A DNA stretch of 64,000 bases from Vibrio splendidus (GCF_024347615.1 NZ_AP025508.1:1736001-1800000), one strand, 5' to 3'; positions 9,212 to 17,683 are shown, counted from the stretch's first letter. Notes: generated by a model not told the origin, from the letters alone. Program-made: numbers and translations.

Positions 9212-10348
9212 ATGTTCGAATATGACACATTGCGTTTAATTTGGTGGGTTCTGATTGGTGTACTGCTGATTGGTTTTATGATCACCGATGGTTTTGATAT
9301 GGGAGTGGGGGCGTTGTTACCGTTTATTGGTAAAACGAACGCTGAAAGACGAGTCATGATTAACTCTATCGCGCCCCATTGGGACGGCAACCAAGTGTGG
9401 TTAATTACCGCAGGTGGTGCGTTGTTTGCGGCTTGGCCTTTGGTTTATGCGACATCGTTTTCAAGCCTTTATGTGGCGATGTATTTGGTGCTTATTTCAT
9501 TGTGGTTGCGTCCTTTGGCGCTTGAGTATCGAGCAAAGATCGACAGCGATCAGTGGCGACGGGTGTGTGACTTGGCAATCTCGTTCTCAGGCTTCTTCCC
9601 TCCTATCTTGTTTGGGGTGGCGTTTGGCAATTTGATGCAAGGCTTACCTTTTACGCTCAATAGCTTCTTGATGGTTGAGTACCATGGTTCGTTTATCGAT
9701 TTGATCAACCCATTCGCGCTTTTGTGTGGTCTAGTCGGGTTATTGATGGCGCTGTTACAAGGTGGTGCGTGGTTGATGATGAAAACCACAGACGTAGTGT
9801 ACAAAAAGGCAAGAACGGTGACGCAGGCGAGTGCGGTACTTATCGCTTTCCTTATGGTGATTGGCTGTATGGCGATAAACCATATTGATGGGTATCTGAT
9901 AGTCAGTGCGATGGATCATAGCTCGGCTTCAAATCCTTTGAACAAAGAAGTCGTTACACAAGCTGGCGCTTGGTTAACCAACTTCGATACGTACCCTTGG
10001 ATGTGGTTTGCACCGATCGGCAGCGTGACCATTCCATTGCTGGCTTTGATTGGCGCAAGGTTGAAATGGGATGCGATTGCTTTTATTAGTTCAAGCCTGA
10101 CTAATGCTTGCATCATCTTAACGGCGGGTTTCTCGATGTTCCCGTTCATTATCCCGTCTAGCGTTAACCCGAGTAATAGCCTAACGCTGTGGGATTCAAC
10201 ATCGAGCGAACTGACCTTGAACATCATGACAGGCGTGGCGTTTGTGATGGTACCTATCATTCTGTGTTATACCGCATTTAGTTATCGAACCATGTTTGGA
10301 CGACTCGATAGTGAGTATGTCGAACGTAATGGCCATTCACTGTATTAA
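9212..10348 (+). CDS. cydB: Cytochrome bd quinol oxidase subunit II
   Basis: 378 residues, many transmembrane helices. It carries the family signatures ITDGFDMGVGALLPF near the N-terminus and WDGNQVWLITAGGALFAAWP. It partners CydA and is needed for assembly of the di-haem site. The start has a GGTGACTGACTC leader 13 bp after cydA, so the two are co-transcribed and perhaps translationally coupled. Confidence 0.96.
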   Translation: MFEYDTLRLIWWVLIGVLLIGFMITDGFDMGVGALLPFIGKTNAERRVMINSIAPHWDGNQVWLITAGGALFAAWPLVYATSFSSLYVAMYLVLISLWLRPLALEYRAKIDSDQWRRVCDLAISFSGFFPPILFGVAFGNLMQGLPFTLNSFLMVEYHGSFIDLINPFALLCGLVGLLMALLQGGAWLMMKTTDVVYKKARTVTQASAVLIAFLMVIGCMAINHIDGYLIVSAMDHSSASNPLNKEVVTQAGAWLTNFDTYPWMWFAPIGSVTIPLLALIGARLKWDAIAFISSSLTNACIILTAGFSMFPFIIPSSVNPSNSLTLWDSTSSELTLNIMTGVAFVMVPIILCYTAFSYRTMFGRLDSEYVERNGHSLY

Positions 10349-10358
10349 GGAGTTTTTC

Positions 10359-10460
10359 ATGTGGTATTTTGTTTGGATATTGGGCTTATTCCTAGCCTCT
10401 GCATTTTCGGTTTTGAATGTCATCAGCCTAGAAAAAGGTGATTCAGAAACGGAGTCTTAA
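10359..10460 (+). CDS. cydX: Cytochrome bd oxidase small subunit CydX
   Basis: A 33-residue gene beginning MWYFVWILGLFLASAFSVLN and ending EKGDSETES. It has one transmembrane helix at the very N-terminus and a charged tail, as in CydX/YbgT, the small subunit that stabilises the haem groups of bd oxidase. The start lies 10 bp after the cydB stop with ribosome site AAGGAG. It is too short for many gene finders. Identification rests on the MWYFxWxLG-type start and its position directly after cydAB. Confidence 0.93.
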   Translation: MWYFVWILGLFLASAFSVLNVISLEKGDSETES

Positions 10461-10517
10461 TCGCTGAGCAGGGCTCTATAAGAAGATGAGAGTTATATAG
10501 AAAACAAGAGCTATATA

Positions 10518-10549
10518 AAAAGACCAGAAGCGTGAGTTTCTGGTCTTTT
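10518..10549 (+). terminator. Rho-independent terminator of cydABX
   Basis: AAAAGACCAGAA, an 8-base loop, TTCTGGTCTTTT: a perfect 12-bp stem, 57 bp after the cydX stop. Its A and T runs let it work in both directions, so it may also serve the minus-strand gene at 10573. Confidence 0.88.
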
Positions 10550-10572
10550 ACGTTTTGTAATGTGTTGAAGAA

Positions 10573-10806
10573 TTATTCCAGAGTAAGGTTTTCTTTAATC
10601 TCATCGTTAAGATACCCCTGACCAAAATCTGGTGTCATGAATTCGACGGAGGAGGAGTCTAGATAGCTGGTTTCTAGATAACTCGGTTCTAGATAATGGA
10701 AATCTAAGTGATCAGCACTTGCGTAGGTGGGAATCGCAGAAAACAAAACGATACTGATCGCTGCAGCGATATTAATGACTTTGTTACGTTGAGAAGTAAT
10801 TTTCAT
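10573..10806 (-). CDS. Small exported protein with YLExS pentapeptide repeats
   Basis: 77 residues with a clear signal peptide (NKVINIAAAISIVLFSAIPTYASA). The short mature part contains three tandem pentapeptides, YLEPS-YLETS-YLDSS, encoded by 15-bp repeats at 10651-10695, and an acidic C-terminus (NDEIKENLTLE). It is not a family I recognise. It lies 59 bp downstream of the outer-membrane barrel gene on the same strand and may be its co-transcribed periplasmic partner. Confidence 0.6.
   Translation of the reverse strand: MKITSQRNKVINIAAAISIVLFSAIPTYASADHLDFHYLEPSYLETSYLDSSSVEFMTPDFGQGYLNDEIKENLTLE
10651..10695 (-). repeat. Three 15-bp tandem repeats inside a coding region
   Basis: On the minus strand the unit TATCTAGAACCGAGT recurs as TATCTAGAAACCAGC and then TATCTAGACTCCTCC. 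The repeats encode YLEPS, YLETS and YLDSS in the small exported protein. The unit length is a multiple of three, so copy-number change would keep the frame. Confidence 0.8.
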
Positions 10807-10865
10807 AGTAGTGCCCTCGAAAGGTGGGCAAATCCATCTGCCTATGAGAATTGAATCTGAGATAT

Positions 10866-11567
10866 TTAGAAGTCGTAAGACAAACCAAGTGTGATGATGC
10901 TGTCGTTGTCGATTGGTATCATTGGACCGCCGCCAATTTGTAAGTCACCCTCGTTGGTATTGAAGTAGGTGTATTTCACGTAGGGTGTCCAGTCGTCAAT
11001 GCTCTTTGATAGGACGACTTCGTGTTCGTTAGTGCGGTAATCGTCTTGGTCAATGAGATCGGCGCCAACATTGGATCCGTCACGGTTCTCGTGAGTGTAT
11101 TGGTAAGCTAAATCCCAACCTGCGAGAGAATACCCCGCACCGGCGATGAACTTATTGGTGTTGATCGTGGTGTCGCTTAGTTTTTCGGGTACTTGCCCTG
11201 ACTGGTTATATCCCAATCCACTGAATACATTGAAGTTGTCGTTCACTTGATAATCAATAATACCTTCGATTAATAACTCTTCACCGTTGTCCCATTTACC
11301 GAGTTCACCGTATAGGTTGAACGTGAAAGACTCGCTGATGTGAAAGTCGTGGCCGTAACCCGCGGCTAGCCAACCCTGGTCATCAAAACCTATATAGACT
11401 TGTCCATTTTCTGAGGTATCGATTAATGCGCCAGCTTCTGTGGTGTAGACACCATTATCAGCAGCATTAGAGGCAACGTTTTGTTCGATGTAAACTTGAG
11501 TCGAAGTCGCAAACGCTGCGCTGCTGAGTAACGTAAGTGGTAGAGCAATAAGGTTAAGCTTTTTCAT
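10866..11567 (-). CDS. Outer-membrane beta-barrel protein (small porin-like)
   Basis: 233 residues. The signal peptide is MKKLNLIALPLTLLSSAAFA. The mature part has alternating aromatic/polar strands (WDLAYQYTHENRDG, WTPYVKYTYFNTNEG) and ends LGLSYDF, with the C-terminal phenylalanine recognised by the BAM machinery. Length and strand pattern suggest a monomeric barrel of about 10-12 strands such as KdgM-type oligosaccharide porins, but the substrate is not readable. It is followed on the same strand by the small repeat protein. Confidence 0.78.
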   Translation of the reverse strand: MKKLNLIALPLTLLSSAAFATSTQVYIEQNVASNAADNGVYTTEAGALIDTSENGQVYIGFDDQGWLAAGYGHDFHISESFTFNLYGELGKWDNGEELLIEGIIDYQVNDNFNVFSGLGYNQSGQVPEKLSDTTINTNKFIAGAGYSLAGWDLAYQYTHENRDGSNVGADLIDQDDYRTNEHEVVLSKSIDDWTPYVKYTYFNTNEGDLQIGGGPMIPIDNDSIITLGLSYDF

Positions 11568-11665
11568 GGATTCTCCAGTGTCGTTCTATTGAATTAACTT
11601 GCTGGAGAGTATGTGATTAAACTGAATTTATATTAATAGGGTTAACTTTAGTTAAAACCTCAGTT

Positions 11666-12154
11666 TCATTTATGTTTTCTTAATGCTGACTTGATTGCTT
11701 CACGGGTTTTGATGTGTTGCTCGTCGTTAGCATAACGGCGGTGATAGAGCATTCGAAACGTGAGCGGTTTTAATTTGATAGGGATAGGGTGAACGCGTAA
11801 GCCAAGCGCTGGTGCGAGCATTTCTGCAAAAGAACGAGTAGAAGCGGCGATGTAATCTGTCGTGCTTGCCAAAATCAGCATGCTTGAAATTGAGCTGGTT
11901 TCAATTCTGACTTTTCTCGGCTCGATATCGCTCTCTGATAAAAACTCGACCGTGTTCATGTTGGCGCGTTTGATCTTGAGCGCAATATGCTCCTCTTGGA
12001 AATACTCTTCTTTACTTAGTGTCTCACCAATTCGAGGGTGGTTGATTCGAGTCAGACACACGGGCTCCTCATCGACGATGGTTTCTTCAATCAATGAGTG
12101 TTTCTTACTCCAATGCTTGTCGCCGCTGCCGAACATAATCACAGTCACAATCAT
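11666..12154 (-). pseudogene. LysR regulator remnant lacking its DNA-binding domain
   Basis: 162 codons matching only the C-terminal half of a LysR regulator: EEPVCLTRINHPRIG, then SKEEYFQEEHI, and the terminal APALGLRVHPIPIKLKPLTF with MLYHRRYANDEQH. The helix-turn-helix and first half of the effector domain (about 140 residues) are missing. The likely break is near 12120-12135, exactly where the oppositely oriented His-rich gene begins. A deletion that joined two genes is the simplest reading. The fragment could not bind DNA by itself. Confidence 0.75.
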
Positions 12155-12580
12155 TTTAACCCAGCATTAGAGCAACTTGGCGATGACATTATTGGTCTAA
12201 CTGTGTGTTACAAAAATGGTCATCTATCAGATGAGAATCAAGAACCTGCTTTCATGAATCTTATCAACCACGCCAATGTAGAAGGTGAGGAGTTGGGGAT
12301 GTACTACATGGATAAGTTGGGCCCTAAAGCTGAGCAAATCATGAGTGATGACGACGCTCGTCGCTTATGGACTCAAGATTATTGTGCTGATTTGACTGAC
12401 ACTTATTTGGATTCAGATAAGTTAGCTCAAAGATCAAATGAACATCAAAGTCATTCACACGGCCACGATCATGGGCATAACCATAATCACCTTAATCACG
12501 ATCACCATGGACATGGCGACTTGACACCAGAGGTGCTTGAGCAAGATATCGAACGAGGTTGTTTACTCAGTATCAACTAA
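12098..12580 (+). CDS. His-rich protein of unknown function, probably 5'-truncated
   Basis: 160 residues from a GTG at 12098, or 155 from the ATG at 12113. The N-terminus MLVAAAEHNHSHNHFNP looks like the end of a signal peptide fused directly to a His-rich mature start, without the basic n-region. The middle contains conserved-looking cysteines (LTVCYKNG, TQDYCADLTD), and near the C-terminus is an HSHGHDHGHNHNHLNHDHHG metal-binding-like stretch. The start overlaps the LysR remnant on the other strand, so the true 5' end was probably lost in the same event. It may be an inactive or cytosolic version of a metal-binding periplasmic protein. Confidence 0.55.
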   Translation: MFLTPMLVAAAEHNHSHNHFNPALEQLGDDIIGLTVCYKNGHLSDENQEPAFMNLINHANVEGEELGMYYMDKLGPKAEQIMSDDDARRLWTQDYCADLTDTYLDSDKLAQRSNEHQSHSHGHDHGHNHNHLNHDHHGHGDLTPEVLEQDIERGCLLSIN

Positions 12581-12649
12581 GCCCAATAAAATAAACGTAC
12601 TTACTTTGTTACCTCTTGGCACAAAATGGTAAGACTCGAATCGAGCGAA

Positions 12650-12700
12650 TGACTAGAATTATCTCAAACGAAACAAGTGAATTAGGGCGGATTCTAGTCA
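12650..12700. terminator. Inverted repeat TGACTAGAAT / ATTCTAGTCA
   Basis: Two perfect 10-bp arms (12650-12659 and 12691-12700) separated by 31 bases and followed by CTTTATCTTATT. Placed 70 bp after the His-rich gene, it could be a terminator with a large loop or a binding site ahead of the next small gene. Confidence 0.4.
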
Positions 12701-12750
12701 CTTTATCTTATTCGAATGGACGCTTTTAAAGCTCGAAAGAGGATTATTTT

Positions 12751-12930
12751 ATGTACGAACTCACACTGATTCTAAGCCTAATGATGGGTGGCGCTGACAG
12801 CACAGCAGAAATGGAAGTTAACACCCAATTTACGACTCTTGAGCAATGTAATGAAGAAGGCGCAGCGCTAGCTGAGAAGCTAAATGCAACAGACCTTAAA
12901 GTCATGCAAGTTCAATGTGAACGTGATTAA
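12751..12930 (+). CDS. Small hypothetical protein (59 aa)
   Basis: An ATG start preceded by AAAGAGGATT gives MYELTLILSLMMGGADSTAE. A short hydrophobic N-terminus is followed by a polar helical region (TTLEQCNEEGAALAEKLNAT) and a C-terminal CERD. The two cysteines and the hydrophobic start suggest an exported or membrane-attached peptide. I do not recognise the family. The strong ribosome site and sensible codon use support a real gene. Confidence 0.6.
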   Translation: MYELTLILSLMMGGADSTAEMEVNTQFTTLEQCNEEGAALAEKLNATDLKVMQVQCERD

Positions 12931-13241
12931 CTAGATCAAGATGAACTAGTTCATGATTAACCAGAACAGAATTAGTTAGATCATGATGAACCAAAGCTAA
13001 CTAATTCCATAGATTTGGCGGCGTGGGCACACCCGAGGTGCCCATATCGAATTACCTCCAGTTTAATTAACCTTGATTCCTCAAATTTACTTCTTCAGAT
13101 CATCCATATACATTCCCCACATCAGCGCCAATAAAAACAATTTCATCTAACCTATTGTTAAATATTTACTATTTGATAGTGTGTCTAGGTGCACATTAAG
13201 GATGTGTTTCATATTTAGCGATGAAAATAGTAGGAGTTGCG
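12931..13241. other. Intergenic region with degenerate repeats and a hairpin
   Basis: 311 bp. It starts with near-repeats (ACTAGATCAAGATGAAC near 12930 and GTTAGATCATGATGAACC near 12974). A TGGGCAC/GTGCCCA hairpin at 13024-13044 has a 7-base loop and no T-run. The rest is AT-rich and should hold the promoter of the acetyltransferase gene. Confidence 0.5.
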
Positions 13242-13730
13242 ATGAGTATTATAGTGAGACGGTCTGAACCGTCAGATGCAAAGGGAATCAAAGAAGTTTA
13301 CGAATGCACTAATGCTTATACCGGTACGCTGCAACTCCCAAATCCATCTCTGGAAAGCTGGCAGAAGCGAATCTCTAATATGCCTGACAACGTGTACTCT
13401 TATGTCGCGATGATCGACGATGAGATTGTTGGCAACTTGGGAATGGAAGTGTGTGTGAACCCAAGAAGACGACATGTGGCTTCATTTGGTATGGGTGTTA
13501 AAGACGATGTGCTAGGCAAAGGTGTGGGTAGTCAGCTGCTCGCGACCGCGATCGACTTGTGTGATAACTGGATTAACATCAAGCGAATGGAGTTAACGGT
13601 GTATACCGATAACGAAAGAGCGATCAGCCTGTATAAGAAATTTGGCTTCGTGATTGAAGGAGAGTCCGCAGGGTTCGCTTTCAGAAATGGCGAATATGTG
13701 GCGGCTTATCACATGGCGCGACTGGTATAG
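13242..13730 (+). CDS. GNAT acetyltransferase, AaaT/YhhY-like L-amino acid N-acetyltransferase
   Basis: 162 residues from ATG 13242, which has a perfect TAGGAG ribosome site; an ATG at 13221 is in frame but lacks one. It matches E. coli AaaT (YhhY) along its length: NTYTGTLQLPNPSLESWQKR-like N-terminus, the acetyl-CoA loop KGVGSQLLATAIDLCDNW, ELTVYTDNERAISLYKKFGF, and the NGEYVAAYHMARL end. AaaT acetylates the amino group of amino acids such as phenylalanine and methionine. The substrate here is inferred from similarity. Confidence 0.85.
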   Translation: MSIIVRRSEPSDAKGIKEVYECTNAYTGTLQLPNPSLESWQKRISNMPDNVYSYVAMIDDEIVGNLGMEVCVNPRRRHVASFGMGVKDDVLGKGVGSQLLATAIDLCDNWINIKRMELTVYTDNERAISLYKKFGFVIEGESAGFAFRNGEYVAAYHMARLV

Positions 13731-13774
13731 CACTTAGTTAGCTACATACAGTTAGAATTTACGGACAGATAATA

Positions 13775-13803
13775 AAACGCCACGTTATTTAAACGTGGCG
13801 TTT
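13775..13803. terminator. Bidirectional terminator hairpin between convergent genes
   Basis: AAACGCCACGTT, a 5-base loop, AACGTGGCGTTT: a perfect 12-bp stem between the acetyltransferase gene and the convergent MazG-like gene. Confidence 0.8.
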
Positions 13804-13868
13804 GCTATTTTGGTGCGCTGGTGCTTTAAAGAGCTACAGCCATAACCTTAGTTCAGTCGTAAACTTAG

Positions 13869-14444
13869 TTAAGCCGTTAGTGGCTCAAGGTTCGCAGGAC
13901 GGTAGTGTACAGATTTTAGTACTTTACCTTGGCGAACTGTCTTGCCCTCAGATACGAAATCTTCCGCACACTTAGCGATGATGTATTCGCCTTTTTGAAC
14001 CGCCATCAGTTTGATGCTCTGCTCAGCATAGAAAGCTTCAGTTTCTGCGTATTCTGTTTCGTTACGACACACTTTGCTCATGTTGCTTGAGTGTACTTCG
14101 TCCCAACAAGGTAGAAAGTCGATTGAACGGTTTTTAGAAACATTCAACAGTAGGTCGATCAGGTAGCTGATTGCTAGGTTGTCTTCAACCTTCGCTTGAC
14201 CAAGGTGAACCAGACGTCCCATCAAAACATAAACGCTGTCTACAATAGCGTCCGCTTGTTCGATTTTTGAGTCAGCTTCTGCAAGTTCTGTCAGTTCTTC
14301 GATCGCTAGAGAGGTGTGTAGCGTATCGCCTTTTTCGTCCATTGTTTCAGGAGCAGCAACAGGCAGATCAAAAGTACTGCGGAACTCTTCAATGTCGCGG
14401 TAAAGGTGATCGTAGATTTCTTGGCTTAGTTGAGAAAGGTTCAT
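13869..14444 (-). CDS. MazG-like nucleoside triphosphate pyrophosphohydrolase family protein
   Basis: 191 residues from the ATG at 14444, which has AGGA just upstream; an in-frame ATG at 14456 would add four residues. The all-alpha core resembles the MazG/PRA-PH superfamily, with the metal-binding acidic pairs in SLAIEELTELAEADSKIEQA and DAIVDSVYVLMGRLVHLG. The C-terminal tail (VRQGKVLKSVHYRPANL) is typical of phage-like and vibrio members. It would hydrolyse a noncanonical or excess NTP to NMP plus pyrophosphate; the substrate is not known. Confidence 0.75.
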   Translation of the reverse strand: MNLSQLSQEIYDHLYRDIEEFRSTFDLPVAAPETMDEKGDTLHTSLAIEELTELAEADSKIEQADAIVDSVYVLMGRLVHLGQAKVEDNLAISYLIDLLLNVSKNRSIDFLPCWDEVHSSNMSKVCRNETEYAETEAFYAEQSIKLMAVQKGEYIIAKCAEDFVSEGKTVRQGKVLKSVHYRPANLEPLTA

Positions 14445-14657
14445 TTTCCTATCCATTCTGTTTCGTTAATGGGGTATTTTATCAAAGCTGGGAATAGGGT
14501 GCTAACGCAAAGTCGAAGAAGTCGACTTTTATTCATTGGACCAACGAGGTATTTTGCATACAAACCAATTGATTATTGTGTTTTATTACCCTTTACTCTT
14601 CTAAATATACCAAATATTGATGTTGTCATTAAACTCGGCAGCAGTGGGACCCCAGTT

Positions 14658-15728
14658 ATGAACCAAGCCAGTGAAAGTGAAATTGTGATACGCCGCTTGT
14701 ATCAAATCACCAATGATTATCGAAAGGGCTTCGATAGTCAGATTGCACAGTTGCTTATCATGGGGCTTGAACGCTTTAACTTAGATATTGGTATATTGTC
14801 GAAAGTCGATGGCAATACTTATTTGGTTGAACACTGTGTCACACCCGAAGGCGTTGAACTTAATAGTGGTGACACCTTCGATTATCGCTCGACCTACTGT
14901 GAGATCACGTGTAAATCTATCAGCCCTATCTGTATTGAACATTGTGGCAAACACGATAAGTATGCGACTCATCCTGCCTACCAGTCATTCGGTCTGGAGT
15001 CTTATATTGGTGTCCCTATTTTCGTCAATGATGAGCTTTATGGCACCTTAAACTTTTCAAGTCCGACTCCTTATCATCGTGAGTTCAAAGAGTTCGACAT
15101 TGACGTGATGAGGCTAATGGCCTCATGGATAGAAGTGGAACTCGTTAGAAGACAGCAAGAACGGAAACTCAAAGAGCTAAACGAGAAGTTAGAGTACCAA
15201 GCTCTTTACGATCCTCTTACACACTTACCGAATAGACGTTGCTTGTTCAAAACGCTGAATGCGGAAGTTGAGCAGTTAAAAGGATCTTTAGGAAAGGGAA
15301 CCTTGGCAGTTGTCGATATCGATTTCTTTAAGGTCGTTAACGATACTTACGGCCATCAAATGGGTGATGTTGTTTTAAAGAAAGTGGCGAACGTGTTGAG
15401 TCATAACACTCAAGAGGGAGAGTTTGTGGCGCGCTTTGGTGGCGAGGAGTTCATTCTTTGGTACCCCAATAAAACACCAAGTTGTGTTGAAGATAAGTTC
15501 ATGACTCTTTTGCAAGAGATGAAGAAAATCACACTCGATAGAAAGCCAGTCACCATATCAATCGGTGCGTGTCATTTTGAATTGAGTACTGGAGACACTA
15601 AAGGGGAAAGAATGTCGGCGTTAGACTCGTTAATCAAAGTTGCCGATGAATGCCTGTACATTGCTAAACAAAATGGACGAGATCAGTTTATTTCTCGTCC
15701 ATATCATCAAGAACACTCCGGCTCGTAA
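14658..15728 (+). CDS. Diguanylate cyclase with N-terminal GAF domain
   Basis: 356 residues from ATG 14658 (MNQASESEIVIRR). An open frame continues 228 bp further upstream, but that part overlaps the divergent gene and looks non-coding. A GAF sensor domain (about 15-165; HPAYQSFGLESYIGVPIFV) is followed by a short coiled linker and a GGDEF domain with an intact active site, ARFGGEEF. The residues in the RxxD inhibitory position read QEGE, so the product-feedback I-site is missing. It makes c-di-GMP in the cytoplasm. The signal sensed by the GAF domain is unknown. Confidence 0.88.
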   Translation: MNQASESEIVIRRLYQITNDYRKGFDSQIAQLLIMGLERFNLDIGILSKVDGNTYLVEHCVTPEGVELNSGDTFDYRSTYCEITCKSISPICIEHCGKHDKYATHPAYQSFGLESYIGVPIFVNDELYGTLNFSSPTPYHREFKEFDIDVMRLMASWIEVELVRRQQERKLKELNEKLEYQALYDPLTHLPNRRCLFKTLNAEVEQLKGSLGKGTLAVVDIDFFKVVNDTYGHQMGDVVLKKVANVLSHNTQEGEFVARFGGEEFILWYPNKTPSCVEDKFMTLLQEMKKITLDRKPVTISIGACHFELSTGDTKGERMSALDSLIKVADECLYIAKQNGRDQFISRPYHQEHSGS

Positions 15729-15765
15729 GTCGAAATTGATTTGTTATTAATGGCAACGGTCGCAA

Positions 15766-16332
15766 TTAGCTGAATAGATAAGGGAACAGCTGACGACGTT
15801 CCGCTGGCGTTAAAGATTCAACTCTTGCTATGTTCGTATCAGGAATCGCTTCAGGGTTAGGGTAGTGCTTTAACACCTTTTCCATACTCGCTTCACGAAT
15901 CAAATGGTAAACCGGGTACGGAGAGCGGTTTGTTAGGTTTTCATCGTCTTCTGGATCCGCACCACCAAAGCAATAGTCTGGGTGGAAGGTTGCCACTTGG
16001 TAAACGCCTTCCCAATCTTCTTGCTTGATCAACGCTTCAATCCAATCAATGAACATGTTGTAGTCGAAGAAATCTTGCAGCATGTAAGGTACAACCACCA
16101 AAGTTGTCTCCAACTCGGCGACTGGCGTGTTATCTAACTCTACGAAATGCGTCATGATGTCTTGCAACAACGTTTCTTCCGTATTTGCTTCACTCACAAA
16201 GATCTTAATCTGTTTATTACGTTGTGGCTTGGCTGCGAATGGACACAGGTTTAGGCCAATAACGACATCGTCTAACCACTGTTTTACTTGGTCGTGGATG
16301 GTTTGAAGATCTGTGCTTTGAGTGTTCGACAT
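15766..16332 (-). CDS. DUF1415 family protein
   Basis: 188 residues matching DUF1415 across its length: VVIGLNLCPFAAKP near the N-terminus, then the central YQVATFHPDYCFGGAD and TNRSPYPVYHLIREASM. The conserved cysteines, histidines and acidic residues suggest metal or redox chemistry, but the family has no established function. It is convergent with the diguanylate cyclase gene 37 bp away, with no clear terminator between them. Confidence 0.9.
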   Translation of the reverse strand: MSNTQSTDLQTIHDQVKQWLDDVVIGLNLCPFAAKPQRNKQIKIFVSEANTEETLLQDIMTHFVELDNTPVAELETTLVVVPYMLQDFFDYNMFIDWIEALIKQEDWEGVYQVATFHPDYCFGGADPEDDENLTNRSPYPVYHLIREASMEKVLKHYPNPEAIPDTNIARVESLTPAERRQLFPYLFS

Positions 16333-16417
16333 AACAGGTTCCGAAATGAAATTTTGCGTAGGATATCAGAACGGACGTCAATCAAAAGCAATAATTCAAT
16401 CAGACAGCTTGTGTTAC

Positions 16418-17617
16418 TTAAGCTTCAGCTAGCTTCGAGGTTGATCCTTGAAGTTGTTTCAACTGATAGACCCAAGCAAATATCGCAACATAGAAGATTG
16501 AACCGCCCGCAATCACGCCATTCCAACCGAACAGTTGCCAGCAATACAAGAGTAAGAAACCACCTAAGCTCCCGCCTATGTAATAGTGTACTAAGTAAAG
16601 AGCGGTTGCCGTTGCCTTAGCGCTCGGTGCTTTTTGACTTACCCAAGAGTAGGCAAGGGTATGGGCGAAGAACGCGCCGCCACTAATCAATAACAAGCCT
16701 GCTAGCATGAACGGGACTTTGTCGACGGCAGAAATTAGCATTCCGATTAAGCTAATACACACGCCCATCAATATACCGTTTAACGGGTCAAAGCGAAGTG
16801 TCCATTTGTTGGAGAGCTTAGAGCTTACCGTACCGGCCAAGTAACATAGGAATATCAGTGAAGCTAAGCCCACAGGCACTGAGTGAGGTTCGGATACCAA
16901 CCTAAAGCCCATTACTGAATACAAGTTAACGAACAGGGCAAAGTTAGCGCCACCAATCAACATCGCGAGCCACAAGGTACGGTTTCTTAAGTGCATCACA
17001 ACCGAGCGGTTATGATGAAAGAACAACCCTTTCTGAGGTTTGAAGTTTTGTTGGTCAGGCAGGCTATACGCAATATAGAGAGCGCCGATTAAGGAGCCGA
17101 CCACGAAAAACAAAACCGTTGCGTGCCAGTCAAAATAATCCGTAATCAAGCCACCCAATACACGCCCGAATATTCCACCTAGTGAGTTGGCTGCAATATA
17201 GCCGCCGATCGCGACTGCAAATGCTTTGGGTGATAACTCTTCCACCATATAGGCAACCGCCACGCCCGCAAAAGCAGCGACTGCGATTCCCATGAATGCT
17301 CTGGCAATAACAAGTTGCAGTAGAGTGGTTGTGAACACCATGCTCAATCCAATCAAAGGAATAGCGAACAGACTGAACAGAATAATGGGTTTTCGACCAA
17401 AGGTTTCAGAAGCGATTGCCCAAGGCACCAAACTGATGGAAAGCCCTAGCGTTGTCGCGGCAAACAGCCAGTTGATCTGAGTTTCAGATACTTGGAAGTG
17501 CTCCGCCATGTGCGGCAAGATAGGCTGAAAGAGGTAAAGGTTACAGAAAATGATAAATGAACCAATCGCCAATGATTGAGTGATACGTTTGTATTGAGGG
17601 CTGCCTTTATCAAACAT
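16418..17617 (-). CDS. Major facilitator superfamily transporter, YnfM-like
   Basis: 399 residues with about 12 transmembrane helices. The loop 2-3 motif of MFS drug/metabolite exporters is recognisable around ASETFGRKPIILFS. The sequence resembles E. coli YnfM, and the divergent LysR partner matches the ynfL-ynfM arrangement, so it is probably an efflux carrier controlled by that regulator. The substrate is unknown. The 110-bp shared intergenic region contains AT-rich dyads. Confidence 0.85.
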   Translation of the reverse strand: MFDKGSPQYKRITQSLAIGSFIIFCNLYLFQPILPHMAEHFQVSETQINWLFAATTLGLSISLVPWAIASETFGRKPIILFSLFAIPLIGLSMVFTTTLLQLVIARAFMGIAVAAFAGVAVAYMVEELSPKAFAVAIGGYIAANSLGGIFGRVLGGLITDYFDWHATVLFFVVGSLIGALYIAYSLPDQQNFKPQKGLFFHHNRSVVMHLRNRTLWLAMLIGGANFALFVNLYSVMGFRLVSEPHSVPVGLASLIFLCYLAGTVSSKLSNKWTLRFDPLNGILMGVCISLIGMLISAVDKVPFMLAGLLLISGGAFFAHTLAYSWVSQKAPSAKATATALYLVHYYIGGSLGGFLLLYCWQLFGWNGVIAGGSIFYVAIFAWVYQLKQLQGSTSKLAEA

Positions 17618-17683
17618 TTACGTTGTGCCTGCGCGAGTTAGTAAGCTATTTGTGAACAAGTTATCAGTACAGGTGCGATTAAA

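Noticed and set aside
14430..14657. Longer 5' end for the GAF-GGDEF gene
   Set aside because: The extension overlaps the divergent MazG-like gene, has unlikely composition and no ribosome site; the ATG at 14658 is better.
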